Shown here: positions 8,321-15,814 of the stretch, piece by piece
Position numbering within the stretch: position 1 is the first letter of the stretch
Layout of the letters: each line of letters opens with the position of its first letter
DNA from: Acidimicrobiia bacterium
GTDB lineage: Bacteria > Actinomycetota > Acidimicrobiia > IMCC26256 > JAMXLJ01
DNA length: 48,708 bases
Direction: 5' to 3'
NCBI GenBank assembly: GCA_035651955.1
Contig: DASRES010000023.1
Location: 1-48,708, forward strand
The notes under the pieces: generated by a model
What the model was told of the DNA's origin: nothing
Database searches by the model: none
The model's input: the letters and a program-made list of their open reading frames with translations, nothing else
Translations under genes and position numbers: made by a program

Positions 8321-9112
8321 TCACGTCGTGTACGAGCCGTCGTCCGCCCGGTGCCATCCCGCCGCCGCTAGGTTGCCGCCGTCGACGTGGAGTGTCGTGC
8401 CGGTGACGAACGACGACAGGTCACCCGCGAGGTACACGATCGCCGCCGCGACGTCGTCGACATGGCCGGCGCGCGGCAGCGGCGTGTGGACGGGGACGTC
8501 GCCGATGCCGGGCGTTGGGATCACGTCGGGCGCCACGGCGTTGACGCGGATGTTGCGCGACCCGAGCTCGAGCGCGAGCGACTTCGTGAGATTGGCCACC
8601 GCAGCCTTCATCGCGCTGTACACGGCGAACCCGGGCGCGGCGCGGTGCGCCTCGATGGAGGTGACGTTGACGATGGAGCCTTGGCGCCCGTCGCGGGCCA
8701 TGTGCGGGACGGCCGCGCGCACGAAGTTCGTGACGCTCAGGAAGTTCTCGCGCACGAGCGCGTCCTGACCCTTGTCGTTGACGTCGACGAAGTCCGCACG
8801 GAAGCCACCACCCGCGTTGTTCACGAGGACGTCGACGCCGTTGCCGAGCCCGTCGACGAACGCACGCACCGCGTCGGTGTCGCGCACGTCGAGCACTTCG
8901 CTGTGCGCACGCCGCCCGCTCTGCTCGATCTCCTTCGCCGCGGTGGCCAGGTTGTCGGCGTCGCGGTCGCAGATCGCGACGTCCGCACCGAAGCGGGCGA
9001 GCGCGAGGGCCGTCGCGCGACCGATGCCGACGGCCGCGCCCGTGACGACCGCGACGCGGTCCGTCAGCAACGCGGTCTCGGGGGTGAGCGGCGCGCGCTC
9101 CGGCGGCGTCAT
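8321..9112 (-). CDS. SDR family NAD(P)-dependent oxidoreductase
   Basis: A 263-aa classical short-chain dehydrogenase. The cofactor motif TGAAVGIG is at residues 24-31 and Asp50 in CDRD suggests NAD preference. NNAGG is at 98-102 and the catalytic triad is Ser152, Tyr165, Lys169. It likely interconverts a hydroxyl and a keto group, plausibly on an acyl-CoA or alicyclic intermediate. The start is the first ATG after an operator-like repeat (9141-9154) shared with the divergent SDR. The LLM oxidoreductase follows in the same operon. Confidence 0.9.
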   Translation of the reverse strand: MTPPERAPLTPETALLTDRVAVVTGAAVGIGRATALALARFGADVAICDRDADNLATAAKEIEQSGRRAHSEVLDVRDTDAVRAFVDGLGNGVDVLVNNAGGGFRADFVDVNDKGQDALVRENFLSVTNFVRAAVPHMARDGRQGSIVNVTSIEAHRAAPGFAVYSAMKAAVANLTKSLALELGSRNIRVNAVAPDVIPTPGIGDVPVHTPLPRAGHVDDVAAAIVYLAGDLSSFVTGTTLHVDGGNLAAAGWHRADDGSYTT

Positions 9113-9140
9113 GGTCGGCGGAGGCTAGCGGGACGTACGC

Positions 9141-9154
9141 TGACGGTCACGTCA
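9141..9154. promoter_or_regulatory. operator-like inverted repeat, site D
   Basis: TGACGGTCACGTCA lies between two divergent SDR genes (starts at 9112 and 9192). The symmetry extends outward: GTAC occurs on both sides, at 9135-9138 and 9156-9159. It matches TGACRSNNRYGTCA. Confidence 0.6.
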
Positions 9155-9191
9155 GGTACGCGCGGAGGCGCGCGCGAGGCGCGCGGGGAGG

Positions 9192-9989
9192 ATGGTCGCC
9201 GTGGGCTACGAGATCGAGGGCAAGCACGTGCTCGTCACGGGCGCGTCGACCGGCATCGGCGCCGCGCTCGCCGAGGGCTTCGCGCGTCGCGGCGCAGTGG
9301 TCGGCATCTGCGCGCGCCGGTCCGACCGTCTCGCCGGCGTGCTGGACCAGTTGCAGCAGGTGTCGCCGTCGTCGCGGTCGTGGACCGTCGACCTGTCCGA
9401 CCTCGACGGCATCGCGACGTTCGCTCGGCGCGCGAGCGACGAGCTCGGCGGCATCGACGTATTGGTCAACAACGCCGGCGCGCCGAAGCGCCGGCGCGTG
9501 CAGGAGCTGACGCCCGAGGTCGTCGAGTCGATCATGGCGCTCAACTACTTCTCACCCGTCCGCCTGACGCTCGCGCTCCTCCCCGACCTGCTCTCGCGCG
9601 GTGGCCGGATCGTGAACATCGGGTCGATCGCGGCGCGTCTCGGCCCGCCCGGCGAGGCCGCGTACGCGGCGACGAAGGCCGCGTTGACCGCGTGGTCGGA
9701 ATCGATGGCGGTGGACCTCGCCGACACCGGGGTCGGCGTGCACGTGATCGCGCCGGCGGTCATCGACACCGAGCTGTTCCACCTGCCCGACAACGACCCC
9801 GCGATGACGGAGGGTGTCGAGGCGCTCCCCGTCGACGCGATCGTCGACCCCGTCCTCGAGCTCGTCGAGACGGGTGGCTTCGAGCGCTACGTGCCCGAGT
9901 ACTTCGCCGACATCGTCGTCGGCAAGTTCCAGAACCCGCAGGGCTTCATGGAAGGCACGATCGAGTTCGCGAAGCAACGCCACGGCTGA
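9192..9989 (+). CDS. SDR family oxidoreductase
   Basis: A 265-aa classical SDR. TGASTGIG is at residues 16-23, and ARRSDR after beta-2 suggests NADP preference. NNAG is at 93-96, with catalytic Ser145, Tyr158 and Lys162. The ATG at 9192 has GGGGAGG immediately upstream. It is divergent from another SDR across operator site D. The C-terminal part contains YVPEYFADIVVGKFQNP, which may be part of the substrate or oligomer region. Substrate unknown. Confidence 0.9.
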   Translation: MVAVGYEIEGKHVLVTGASTGIGAALAEGFARRGAVVGICARRSDRLAGVLDQLQQVSPSSRSWTVDLSDLDGIATFARRASDELGGIDVLVNNAGAPKRRRVQELTPEVVESIMALNYFSPVRLTLALLPDLLSRGGRIVNIGSIAARLGPPGEAAYAATKAALTAWSESMAVDLADTGVGVHVIAPAVIDTELFHLPDNDPAMTEGVEALPVDAIVDPVLELVETGGFERYVPEYFADIVVGKFQNPQGFMEGTIEFAKQRHG

Positions 9990-9994
9990 GCATC

Positions 9995-10043
9995 GTCCAT
10001 GCGTCGTTGAATGTTGCTCTACGACGACGAGCGACGCATGGAC
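9995..10043. repeat. 49-bp hairpin repeat, copy 1
   Basis: This copy begins GTCCATGCGTCG and ends CGACGCATGGAC, a perfect 12-bp inverted pair around a 25-base centre. It differs from copy 2 (11000-11048) at six of 49 positions and is in the same orientation. It ends one base before the stop codon of the DUF559 gene. It may act as a terminator-like hairpin or be a dispersed repeat. Confidence 0.8.
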
Positions 10044-10044
10044 C

Positions 10045-10965
10045 TCAGGCCGCGCCCTGTAGCAGGGCTCGGACCGCGCGGCACGCGTCGGCAGCCCCGG
10101 CGCGCAGGGCCGGTCCCGTCACGGAGATGACGTGCCAGCCGAGGGCCGCCATGCGGTTGCGACGCTCGAGATCACGGGCATGCTTCGCGCGTCCGCCGTG
10201 GTGCAGGTAGCTGTCGTACTCGAGAGCGACGCGGGCATGCGGGTACGCGGCATCCACACGAGCAACGAAGGTCCCCGATCGGTCGCGGATCTCTTGCTGC
10301 AGGACCGGCCGGGGCAGGTTCGCAGCAACGAGCGCGTCGACTAAGAGCGTCTCGCGGACGCTCTCCGAGAGGTCGGCATCGGGGTGGCGCGCCGCGAGGA
10401 ACGCGCGAAGGTGAGCAGTCCCAGCCCGGCCACGACCACCCAACTCCGCCACGCGCGTCCACAGTGCATCGAACGTCACGAGGTCGCGACGCAGCGCTTC
10501 GTCGACGGCGATGTCCAATGTGGAGGGGTGGAGAACCGCGGCGGCGTCGACCAAGGTCCGCGCCGGAGTGGTCACCGGGATCCCGTCGACACCGGTCACG
10601 TCATCCGCTGAGAGCACGGTCGTCTCGTGAACGACGACGCCGTCGTGGCGCGCCCGTCGCCAGCGCGGCGTCACGATCTCGGGGACGTTCCTCCGACCAC
10701 CCGGTAGGTTCATGAGCGCGAGCGCCGAGCGATGCGATGCAGCAGCGCGAAACCCACCGGCCCAGCACGCGGCGAGGAGGTCACCCTTCCAGAGTCTCGG
10801 CGCTCCTGCGACCCGGTACGCATTGTCGTGCACGGACTGCCATCGCCCCGACTCGAGCCGCTCGCGTCGCTCGGCCTCGGTGAAGCGCAGCTCCGTCACG
10901 TCCCGCAGACTGAAGATCCCGTATTGCCGCTCGGCGCGCCGCGCCAACTCCGCATACTTGCGCAT
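10045..10965 (-). CDS. AbiEi-like / DUF559 nuclease-fold protein
   Basis: A 306-aa protein. The N-terminal part (about 1-75) resembles AbiEi-type antitoxin winged helices seen in many actinobacteria: a basic start, then GIFSLRDVTELRFT and a YRVAG segment. The C-terminal part (about 200-300) looks like the DUF559/PD-(D/E)xK endonuclease-like domain, with Asp in VARVDAAYP, Glu-x-Asp in ALEYDSYLHH and a basic ERRNRMAALGWHV motif. No AbiEii-like toxin partner lies beside it, so a toxin-antitoxin role is doubtful. The gene and its 35-bp leader lie exactly between two copies of a 49-bp hairpin repeat, which suggests transfer as a unit. The start at 10965 is the first ATG. Confidence 0.75.
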   Translation of the reverse strand: MRKYAELARRAERQYGIFSLRDVTELRFTEAERRERLESGRWQSVHDNAYRVAGAPRLWKGDLLAACWAGGFRAAASHRSALALMNLPGGRRNVPEIVTPRWRRARHDGVVVHETTVLSADDVTGVDGIPVTTPARTLVDAAAVLHPSTLDIAVDEALRRDLVTFDALWTRVAELGGRGRAGTAHLRAFLAARHPDADLSESVRETLLVDALVAANLPRPVLQQEIRDRSGTFVARVDAAYPHARVALEYDSYLHHGGRAKHARDLERRNRMAALGWHVISVTGPALRAGAADACRAVRALLQGAA

Positions 10966-10999
10966 GTGGCAAGCACATCACGGAGGTGTGACACCCAAC

Positions 11000-11048
11000 G
11001 TCCATGCGTCGCTCGACGTTGCGCTACGACGACGAGCGACGCATGAAC
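11000..11048. repeat. 49-bp hairpin repeat, copy 2
   Basis: Second copy of the element at 9995-10043. Its stem is CATGCGTCGCTCG (11002-11014) paired with CGAGCGACGCATG (11032-11044), 13 bp. It lies 8 bp downstream of the aldolase stop codon, much as copy 1 lies downstream of the DUF559 gene stop. Confidence 0.8.
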
Positions 11049-11056
11049 GATGAACC

Positions 11057-11848
11057 TCAGTCGAAGAGGTCGGGTTGCTCCCGCGTGATCTTGGCGTAGA
11101 GCGGCTGGAAGCTGAACCAGCCCGCGACGTGTGAGCCGACCTGGGTCGAGGTCAGCTTGGCGTGGTCCGGGTCGATCAGCACCGGCTTCCCCGCGGCCTC
11201 CGCGAGCAGCTGGGCCTGGCACGAGCGTTCCATCGTGATGAACCACCACACGGCCTCGTCGACGGAATGCCCGACCGTCAGCAGCCCGTGGTTCCGCAGG
11301 ATGACGGCCTTGCTGTCGCCCAGCGCGGCGGCGATCCGCTTGCCCTCCTCGACGTCGAGCACGACGCCCGTGTAGTCGTCGAACACCTCGTGGTCGTCGT
11401 AGAACGCGCAGACGTCCTGGGTGATCGGGTCGAGCTTGCGGCCGAGCGCCGACCACGACTTCCCGTAGATCGAGTGCGAGTGCGCGGCCGCCATGACGTC
11501 CGGACGGGCCGCGTGCACCTGCGAGTGGATCGCGAACGCAGCCGTGTTCACGCTCGCGTTCCCCTCGACGACCTCGCCGCGGTCGTTGACCAGGATCAGG
11601 TCCGACACGCGGATGTGGCTGAAGCTCATCCCGAACGGGTTGACCCAGAAGTGGTCGGTGAGCTCGGGATCGCGCGCGGTGATGTGACCGGCCACGCCCT
11701 CGTCGAACCCGAACCGCCCGAAGAGCCGGAACCCGGCTGCGAGCCGCTGCTTGCGGTGCAGCCGCTCCTCCTCGACCGAGTCGAACTTCGGCAGGTACCC
11801 GCCCTGGATCAGCTCGCGGACCTCGACATCGCTCTGTGCCATGCCCAT
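11057..11848 (-). CDS. class II aldolase/adducin family protein
   Basis: A 263-aa protein of the class II aldolase/adducin fold, Zn-dependent enzymes that cleave or epimerise sugar phosphates or hydroxy acids. Candidate Zn ligands are His in AAHSHSIYGKSWSALG and His in ILRNHGLLTVG. GHITARDP and FWVNPFGM are conserved early motifs. Actinobacterial relatives of this length are often of uncertain substrate. The ATG at 11848 overlaps the stop of the 88-aa gene as TGATG, so the two are probably translationally coupled; a second ATG at 11842 is possible. Confidence 0.85.
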   Translation of the reverse strand: MGMAQSDVEVRELIQGGYLPKFDSVEEERLHRKQRLAAGFRLFGRFGFDEGVAGHITARDPELTDHFWVNPFGMSFSHIRVSDLILVNDRGEVVEGNASVNTAAFAIHSQVHAARPDVMAAAHSHSIYGKSWSALGRKLDPITQDVCAFYDDHEVFDDYTGVVLDVEEGKRIAAALGDSKAVILRNHGLLTVGHSVDEAVWWFITMERSCQAQLLAEAAGKPVLIDPDHAKLTSTQVGSHVAGWFSFQPLYAKITREQPDLFD

Positions 11849-12114
11849 CAGTCTACGACCGCGCCCGCCGCCGCCCGCTCCGCCGCGGCGACGAGTCGGC
11901 GGCGCTCCGCGGCCGTGTTCGCGGGCAAGCGCTGCCACTCGTCCCGCACCTTCAGGTCGGCGAAGAGCCGGTCCCCGTCGACGTGGAAGTGCAGGAACCC
12001 GCTGCCGCGCCGGTAGAACGACCCGACCGTGCGCTCGCGCAGGCCCCGGATCGCGCGCAACGACGCGAGCAGGTCCTCGTGCGCCACGAGGTCGTCGGCG
12101 CGCGCGTGCCGCAC
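11848..12114 (-). CDS. small conserved-looking hypothetical protein
   Basis: An 88-aa protein starting at a GTG, 22 bp after the aldehyde dehydrogenase stop. It has a helical N-terminus (LVAHEDLLASLRAIRGL), then an aromatic strand region (GSFYRRGSGFLHFHVDG) and FADLKVRDEWQRLPANT, ending in an Ala/Glu/Arg-rich helix. I do not recognise a named family with certainty. Its stop overlaps the aldolase start (TGATG), so it is probably co-translated with it. The frame extends upstream into the dehydrogenase gene, but that part reads as a shadow. Confidence 0.65.
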   Translation of the reverse strand: MRHARADDLVAHEDLLASLRAIRGLRERTVGSFYRRGSGFLHFHVDGDRLFADLKVRDEWQRLPANTAAERRRLVAAAERAAAGAVVD

Positions 12115-12136
12115 GATGGCCGTCCGGGCGCTCGCG

Positions 12137-13603
12137 CTACTCGGCGGGCAGTCCGATCGTCTTCGTCTCCAGGTACTCCTCGAAGCCCTCGACACCGTGC
12201 TCGCGGCCCACGCCGCTCTGGCGGTAGCCGCCGAACGGCGAGTCGGGCCCGAACCACGCGCCGCCGTTCACCGAGACGGTTCCCGTCCGCATGCGCCGTG
12301 CGACGGCCATCGCGCGCTCCTCGGACGCCGAGCTGACCGAGCCGGACAACCCGTACGTAGAGTGGTTCGCGATGCGCACGGCGTCGTCGTCGTCCTCGAA
12401 CGGGATCACGACGAGCACGGGGCCGAAGATCTCCTCCTGCGCGATCGTCATGTCGGGCTTCACGTCGACGAAGACCGTCGGCTCGACGTAGTAGCCCTTC
12501 TCGAAGCGGTCGGACCGCTTCCCGCCGACGAGCAGCCGCGCGCCCTCGGCCTTCCCCTTCTCGATGTAGCCGAGCACCCGTTCCATCTGCCGCTTGTTGA
12601 TCAGCGGACCCTGGATGTTCGCCATGTCGTTCGGGTCGCCGTACGCCACGTTCTCGAACGACGTCTTCAGGAGCTCGACGCCCTCCTCGTAGCGCGAGCG
12701 CGGGAGCAGCATCCGTGTGGTGATCGCGCAGCCCTGCCCGGCGTGCACGCAGATCATCGAGCCCATGCCGACGGTCGACGCGAAGTCGGCGTCGTCGAGG
12801 ATGATGTTCGCCGACTTCCCGCCGAGCTCGAGGAACACCTTCTTCACGGTGTCGGCGCCGTTGCGCATGATGCGCTTCCCGGTGGCGGTCGAGCCCGTGA
12901 AGCTGATCATGTCGACGCGCGGATCCGTCGTCAGCACCTCACCGACGGCGGCCGGGTCGCCCGACGTCACGACGTTCAGCACGCCGGGCGGGATGTCCGT
13001 CTGCTCGAGCGCGACCTTGCCGATGAACGTCGCGCTCCACGGCGTGTCGGGCGCGGGCTTCAGCACGACCGTGTTGCCCGCCGCGAGCGCGGGGCCGAGC
13101 TTCGACAGGTTGAGCATGAACGGGAAGTTCCACGGCGTGATCGCGCCGACCACACCGACGGCCTCGCGCGTCACCACGCGGCGGCTCCGCATCCCGAAGA
13201 ACTCGTGCACGCCGAGCTCACGGTCCCACTCGACGCGGTCGATCTGGTCGATGTCCCACTGCAGGTCCTCGATGCAGGTGTCCTGTTGGATCGCGTACGT
13301 CAACCCGATCGGCGTGCCGACCTCGGCGACGATCTGCGGGCGCAGCGTCTCCTTCTCGCGGTCGAGGGCGTCACGCAGCTGCTGGAGACACCGCTTCCGG
13401 AACGCGCGGTTCGTCGACCAGTCGGTCTCGTCGAACGCGCGCCGCGCCGCCTCGATGGCCGTGCGCATGTCCTGCTCGGTGCCGTCGGCAACCTGGCCGA
13501 TGACCTCTTCGGTCGCCGGGTTGACGTTGTCGAACGTCGTGCCCGACGACGCGTCGGTCAGCTTGCCGTCGATCAGCATCCGGGACTCGCCCTGCACCGC
13601 CAT
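12137..13603 (-). CDS. aldehyde dehydrogenase (NAD(P)-dependent)
   Basis: A 488-aa ALDH superfamily enzyme oxidising an aldehyde to its acid. Key residues are Asn159 in TPWNFPF, the general base Glu259 in FLELGGKSAN and the nucleophile Cys292 in GQGCAITTR. FTGST around 235-239 is the nucleotide-binding loop, and QEEIFGPV follows in the C-terminal part. The start is an ATG with GGAGACGG upstream. A perfect palindrome, TGACGCCGGCGTCA, lies 56 bp upstream, linking the gene to the proposed regulon. The 88-aa and aldolase genes follow, probably as one operon. Confidence 0.94.
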   Translation of the reverse strand: MAVQGESRMLIDGKLTDASSGTTFDNVNPATEEVIGQVADGTEQDMRTAIEAARRAFDETDWSTNRAFRKRCLQQLRDALDREKETLRPQIVAEVGTPIGLTYAIQQDTCIEDLQWDIDQIDRVEWDRELGVHEFFGMRSRRVVTREAVGVVGAITPWNFPFMLNLSKLGPALAAGNTVVLKPAPDTPWSATFIGKVALEQTDIPPGVLNVVTSGDPAAVGEVLTTDPRVDMISFTGSTATGKRIMRNGADTVKKVFLELGGKSANIILDDADFASTVGMGSMICVHAGQGCAITTRMLLPRSRYEEGVELLKTSFENVAYGDPNDMANIQGPLINKRQMERVLGYIEKGKAEGARLLVGGKRSDRFEKGYYVEPTVFVDVKPDMTIAQEEIFGPVLVVIPFEDDDDAVRIANHSTYGLSGSVSSASEERAMAVARRMRTGTVSVNGGAWFGPDSPFGGYRQSGVGREHGVEGFEEYLETKTIGLPAE

Positions 13604-13659
13604 GGCTCCGTCTCCTCGCGGTCGCTCCGGGAACTGCGTGCCGAGCGTAGCGCCCGACC

Positions 13660-13673
13660 TGACGCCGGCGTCA
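13660..13673. promoter_or_regulatory. perfect palindrome operator, site E
   Basis: TGACGCCGGCGTCA is a perfect 14-bp palindrome upstream of the aldehyde dehydrogenase gene (start 13603). It abuts the 8-bp tandem repeat array beginning at 13672. It matches TGACRSNNRYGTCA. Confidence 0.6.
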
Positions 13674-13719
13674 GCGAGCCAGCGAGTCAGCGAGCCAGCG
13701 AGTCAGCGAGTCAGCGAGT
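13672..13719. repeat. six tandem copies of CAGCGAGY
   Basis: Six uninterrupted 8-bp units: CAGCGAGC, CAGCGAGT, CAGCGAGC, then CAGCGAGT three times. The array covers the last codons and the stop of the LLM gene and runs into the operator at 13660-13673. On the gene strand each T-to-C step also makes or removes a TGA. It looks like a slippage-prone microsatellite. Confidence 0.85.
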
Positions 13720-14610
13720 CTTCGCGATGACGTCGGTCGCGAACGCTTCGGTCGCGGCGATCTTGGCGTCGAGGTCCGAGCGGGCGTCCGTGTTCACGCC
13801 GCCACCGGCCCCGGTGAACATCCACGGCGCGCAGATCGTGTCCGTCATGCCGAGGTCCTCGAAGCGCTTGTAGACGTCCGGCTCCGGCATGACCGCGAGC
13901 GCCATGTAGATCGCGAACCCGTCGGTGCTGCGCCCCTCGTCCGCGAGGTAGCGCTTCATCTGCTCGAGGTAGTGGCGACCGTCCTCCTCGGAGTAGGGCC
14001 CGGCACCGATCCACCCGTCGCACAGCCGCGCGGCGCGCCGCATCGCGACCTCGCTGTGGCCGCCGCCGTAGATCGGGACCTGCTTCTCGGGTGTGGGGTT
14101 CATCTGCAGCGCGTCGAAGTCGTAGAACGGCCCGTGGTACTCGACCCAGCCGCCGCTCCAGAGGGCGCGCAGCGCGGGGATCATGTCGTCGAGCCGCTTG
14201 CCCCGGTTGTGGAAGTCCTGGCCGGTCGCGTCGAACTCCTCCTTGCACCACCCGACGCCGACACCGAGACGAACGCGGTCGTGCGAGATGTACGCCGCGG
14301 TGCCGACCGACTTCGCGACCGTGAACAGGTCACGCGCCGGCGCGATGTACACGCCGGTCGTGAACTCGAGGTGCTCGGTGATCGCCGCCATCGCGGAGAT
14401 GAGGCACCAGCAGTCGGGCCAGTTCGTCTCCGGCGCCCAGATCGGCGATCCGTCCTCGTGCGGTGAGTACGTGTAGCGGGACTTCAGCTGCTTGGGGAAG
14501 AAGATGTGGTCCGACAGGTACACGCCCGCGTAGCCGAGCGTGTCGGTCGCGCGGCACAGGTCGAGCAGTTGGTCCGTCTCCATGAACGCGACGGCCTGGT
14601 GGAACCGCAT
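13711..14610 (-). CDS. LLM class F420-dependent oxidoreductase
   Basis: A 299-aa luciferase-like protein of the F420-dependent type. Conserved stretches are TDTLGYAGVYLSDH near the N-terminus, FTTGVYIAPARD, RVRLGVGVGWCKEEF around 110-125, and GGGHSEVAMRRAARLCDGW around 180-200. The ATG at 14610 is preferred over the in-frame GTG at 14616 because GGAGG lies five bases before it and the GTG overlaps that site. The 3' end runs into a CAGCGAGY tandem array, so copy-number change would alter the stop. A KstR-like motif (14631-14644) lies 21 bp upstream. Confidence 0.88.
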   Translation of the reverse strand: MRFHQAVAFMETDQLLDLCRATDTLGYAGVYLSDHIFFPKQLKSRYTYSPHEDGSPIWAPETNWPDCWCLISAMAAITEHLEFTTGVYIAPARDLFTVAKSVGTAAYISHDRVRLGVGVGWCKEEFDATGQDFHNRGKRLDDMIPALRALWSGGWVEYHGPFYDFDALQMNPTPEKQVPIYGGGHSEVAMRRAARLCDGWIGAGPYSEEDGRHYLEQMKRYLADEGRSTDGFAIYMALAVMPEPDVYKRFEDLGMTDTICAPWMFTGAGGGVNTDARSDLDAKIAATEAFATDVIAKTR

Positions 14611-14630
14611 GCGCACCTCCGCACGAGAAA

Positions 14631-14644
14631 TGGAACCTGTTGCA
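14631..14644. promoter_or_regulatory. KstR-type operator candidate
   Basis: TGGAACCTGTTGCA fits the published mycobacterial KstR consensus TnnAACnnGTTnnA at every fixed position. It lies in the divergent gap between the LLM gene (start 14610) and the SnoaL-like gene (start 14717). KstR controls sterol breakdown in actinobacteria. No kstR gene is in the window, so control by KstR is inference. Confidence 0.4.
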
Positions 14645-14716
14645 GCGGTTGGAGGGCGACGGTAGCGTCCGCCGTCCCGGGCACGAAAGCGACGCCGACG
14701 GAGAGGAGCGAGCGCG

Positions 14717-15184
14717 ATGGCCGACGGTCCCCGCTTCTCGGTGCAGGAGATCTCCGACCGGCTCGAGATCGACGACCTGCTGTCGCGCTACACGTTCGCG
14801 ATCGACGCCAAGGACTTCGACGCGCTCGACGACGTGTTCACCTCCGACGCGCAGATCGACTACACGACCTCGGGTGGGATCAAGGGCGCGTACCCCGAGG
14901 TGAAGGCGTGGCTCGCGAAGGCGCTGGCGATGTTCCCGACCACGCAGCACCTTCTGGGCAACAAGCGCGTGACGATCGACGGCGACACGGCAACCAGCCG
15001 CACGTACTTCTACAACCCGATGGGTGCGCCGAAGAAGGACGGCGGGCTGCAGATGTTCTTCGTCGGCGGGTACTACAACGACCGTCTGGTGCGGACGCCG
15101 GACGGCTGGCGCATCGCGGAGCGCTTCGAGGAGACCGCCTGGATGGACGGGCAGCTCCCGACCGACCTGCAGATCCCGACGTAG
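14717..15184 (+). CDS. SnoaL-like / NTF2-fold protein
   Basis: A 155-aa protein of the SnoaL-like cone-barrel family. Members include small cyclases, hydratases and isomerases such as scytalone dehydratase and ketosteroid isomerase relatives. The family start is clear: EISDRLEIDDLLSRYTFAID, followed by FTSDAQIDYTTSGG, the mid-helix FPTTQHLLGNKRV and the C-terminal TPDGWRIAERFEE strand. Asp and His residues (DLFTSD-like, QHLLGN) could line the pocket, but a reaction cannot be assigned. GGAGAGGAGCG precedes the ATG. The NUDIX gene starts immediately after its stop, so they form an operon. Confidence 0.85.
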   Translation: MADGPRFSVQEISDRLEIDDLLSRYTFAIDAKDFDALDDVFTSDAQIDYTTSGGIKGAYPEVKAWLAKALAMFPTTQHLLGNKRVTIDGDTATSRTYFYNPMGAPKKDGGLQMFFVGGYYNDRLVRTPDGWRIAERFEETAWMDGQLPTDLQIPT

Positions 15185-15811
15185 GTGTACGCGCTCTCGC
15201 GCGCGCTGCGCGAGCGGATCGCGACGCGGCTGCAGGCGCTCGACCGGCGCGCGATCCCGTGCGGTGCCGGGGTGCGCGCCGCAGCCGTCGCCATCGCGAT
15301 CACGGATGGCGACGACTCGGGGGACGCGTCCTTCGTGCTGACGGCGCGCGCCGCCGGGCTCCGTGCCCACGCGCGCCAGTACGCCCTGCCCGGCGGGAGG
15401 ATCGACGGTGGTGAGGACGCGGTGGCCGCCGCGTTGCGCGAGCTGCACGAGGAGGTCGGCCTCGCGGTCGCACGCGACGACGTCCTCGGCCTGCTCGACG
15501 ACTACGAGACGCGCTCGGGGTTCGTCATGACGCCGGTGGTCGTGTGGGCCGCCGATGCACCGCCGCCGGTCGCGAACCCCGACGAGGTGGCGGCGCTGTA
15601 CGTGATCCCGTTCGACGACCTCGACCACGAGGGTTCGCCCCGCTTCCTCGCGATCCCCGAGAGCGACGCGCCCGTCGTCCAGCTGTGGATGCGCGGTGAG
15701 TGGCTGCACGCTCCGACGGCGGCGATCCTCTACCAGTTCCGCGAGGTCGCGCTGCACGGCCGCACGACGCGCGTCTCACACCTCGAGCAACCGGTCTGGG
15801 CCTGGAGGTAG
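15185..15811 (+). CDS. NUDIX hydrolase, CoA-pyrophosphatase-like
   Basis: A 208-aa NUDIX protein. The box G-x5-E-x7-RELHEEVGL is complete at residues 71-93. The order LPGG...EEVGL followed by a VFPFDDL-like segment (YVIPFDDLDHEG) resembles NudL/CoA diphosphatases, which remove CoA or oxidised CoA, and would suit an acyl-CoA setting; the diagnostic UPF0035 motif is not clear. The GTG start abuts the SnoaL-like stop with no gap. The next gene begins 4 bp after its stop. Confidence 0.88.
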   Translation: MYALSRALRERIATRLQALDRRAIPCGAGVRAAAVAIAITDGDDSGDASFVLTARAAGLRAHARQYALPGGRIDGGEDAVAAALRELHEEVGLAVARDDVLGLLDDYETRSGFVMTPVVVWAADAPPPVANPDEVAALYVIPFDDLDHEGSPRFLAIPESDAPVVQLWMRGEWLHAPTAAILYQFREVALHGRTTRVSHLEQPVWAWR

Positions 15812-15814
15812 GGG

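Noticed and set aside
10045-10965. AbiE toxin-antitoxin pair
   Set aside because: Only the AbiEi-like/DUF559 gene is present; neighbours are an SDR and an aldolase, with no AbiEii nucleotidyltransferase.
10985-10995. GGTGTGACACC upstream of the DUF559 gene considered as an operator
   Set aside because: Arms are only five bases and it does not match the recurrent motif.
9995-11048. Hairpin repeats considered as integron attC sites
   Set aside because: No RYYYAAC/GTTRRRY core sites are seen and there is no tyrosine integrase in the window.
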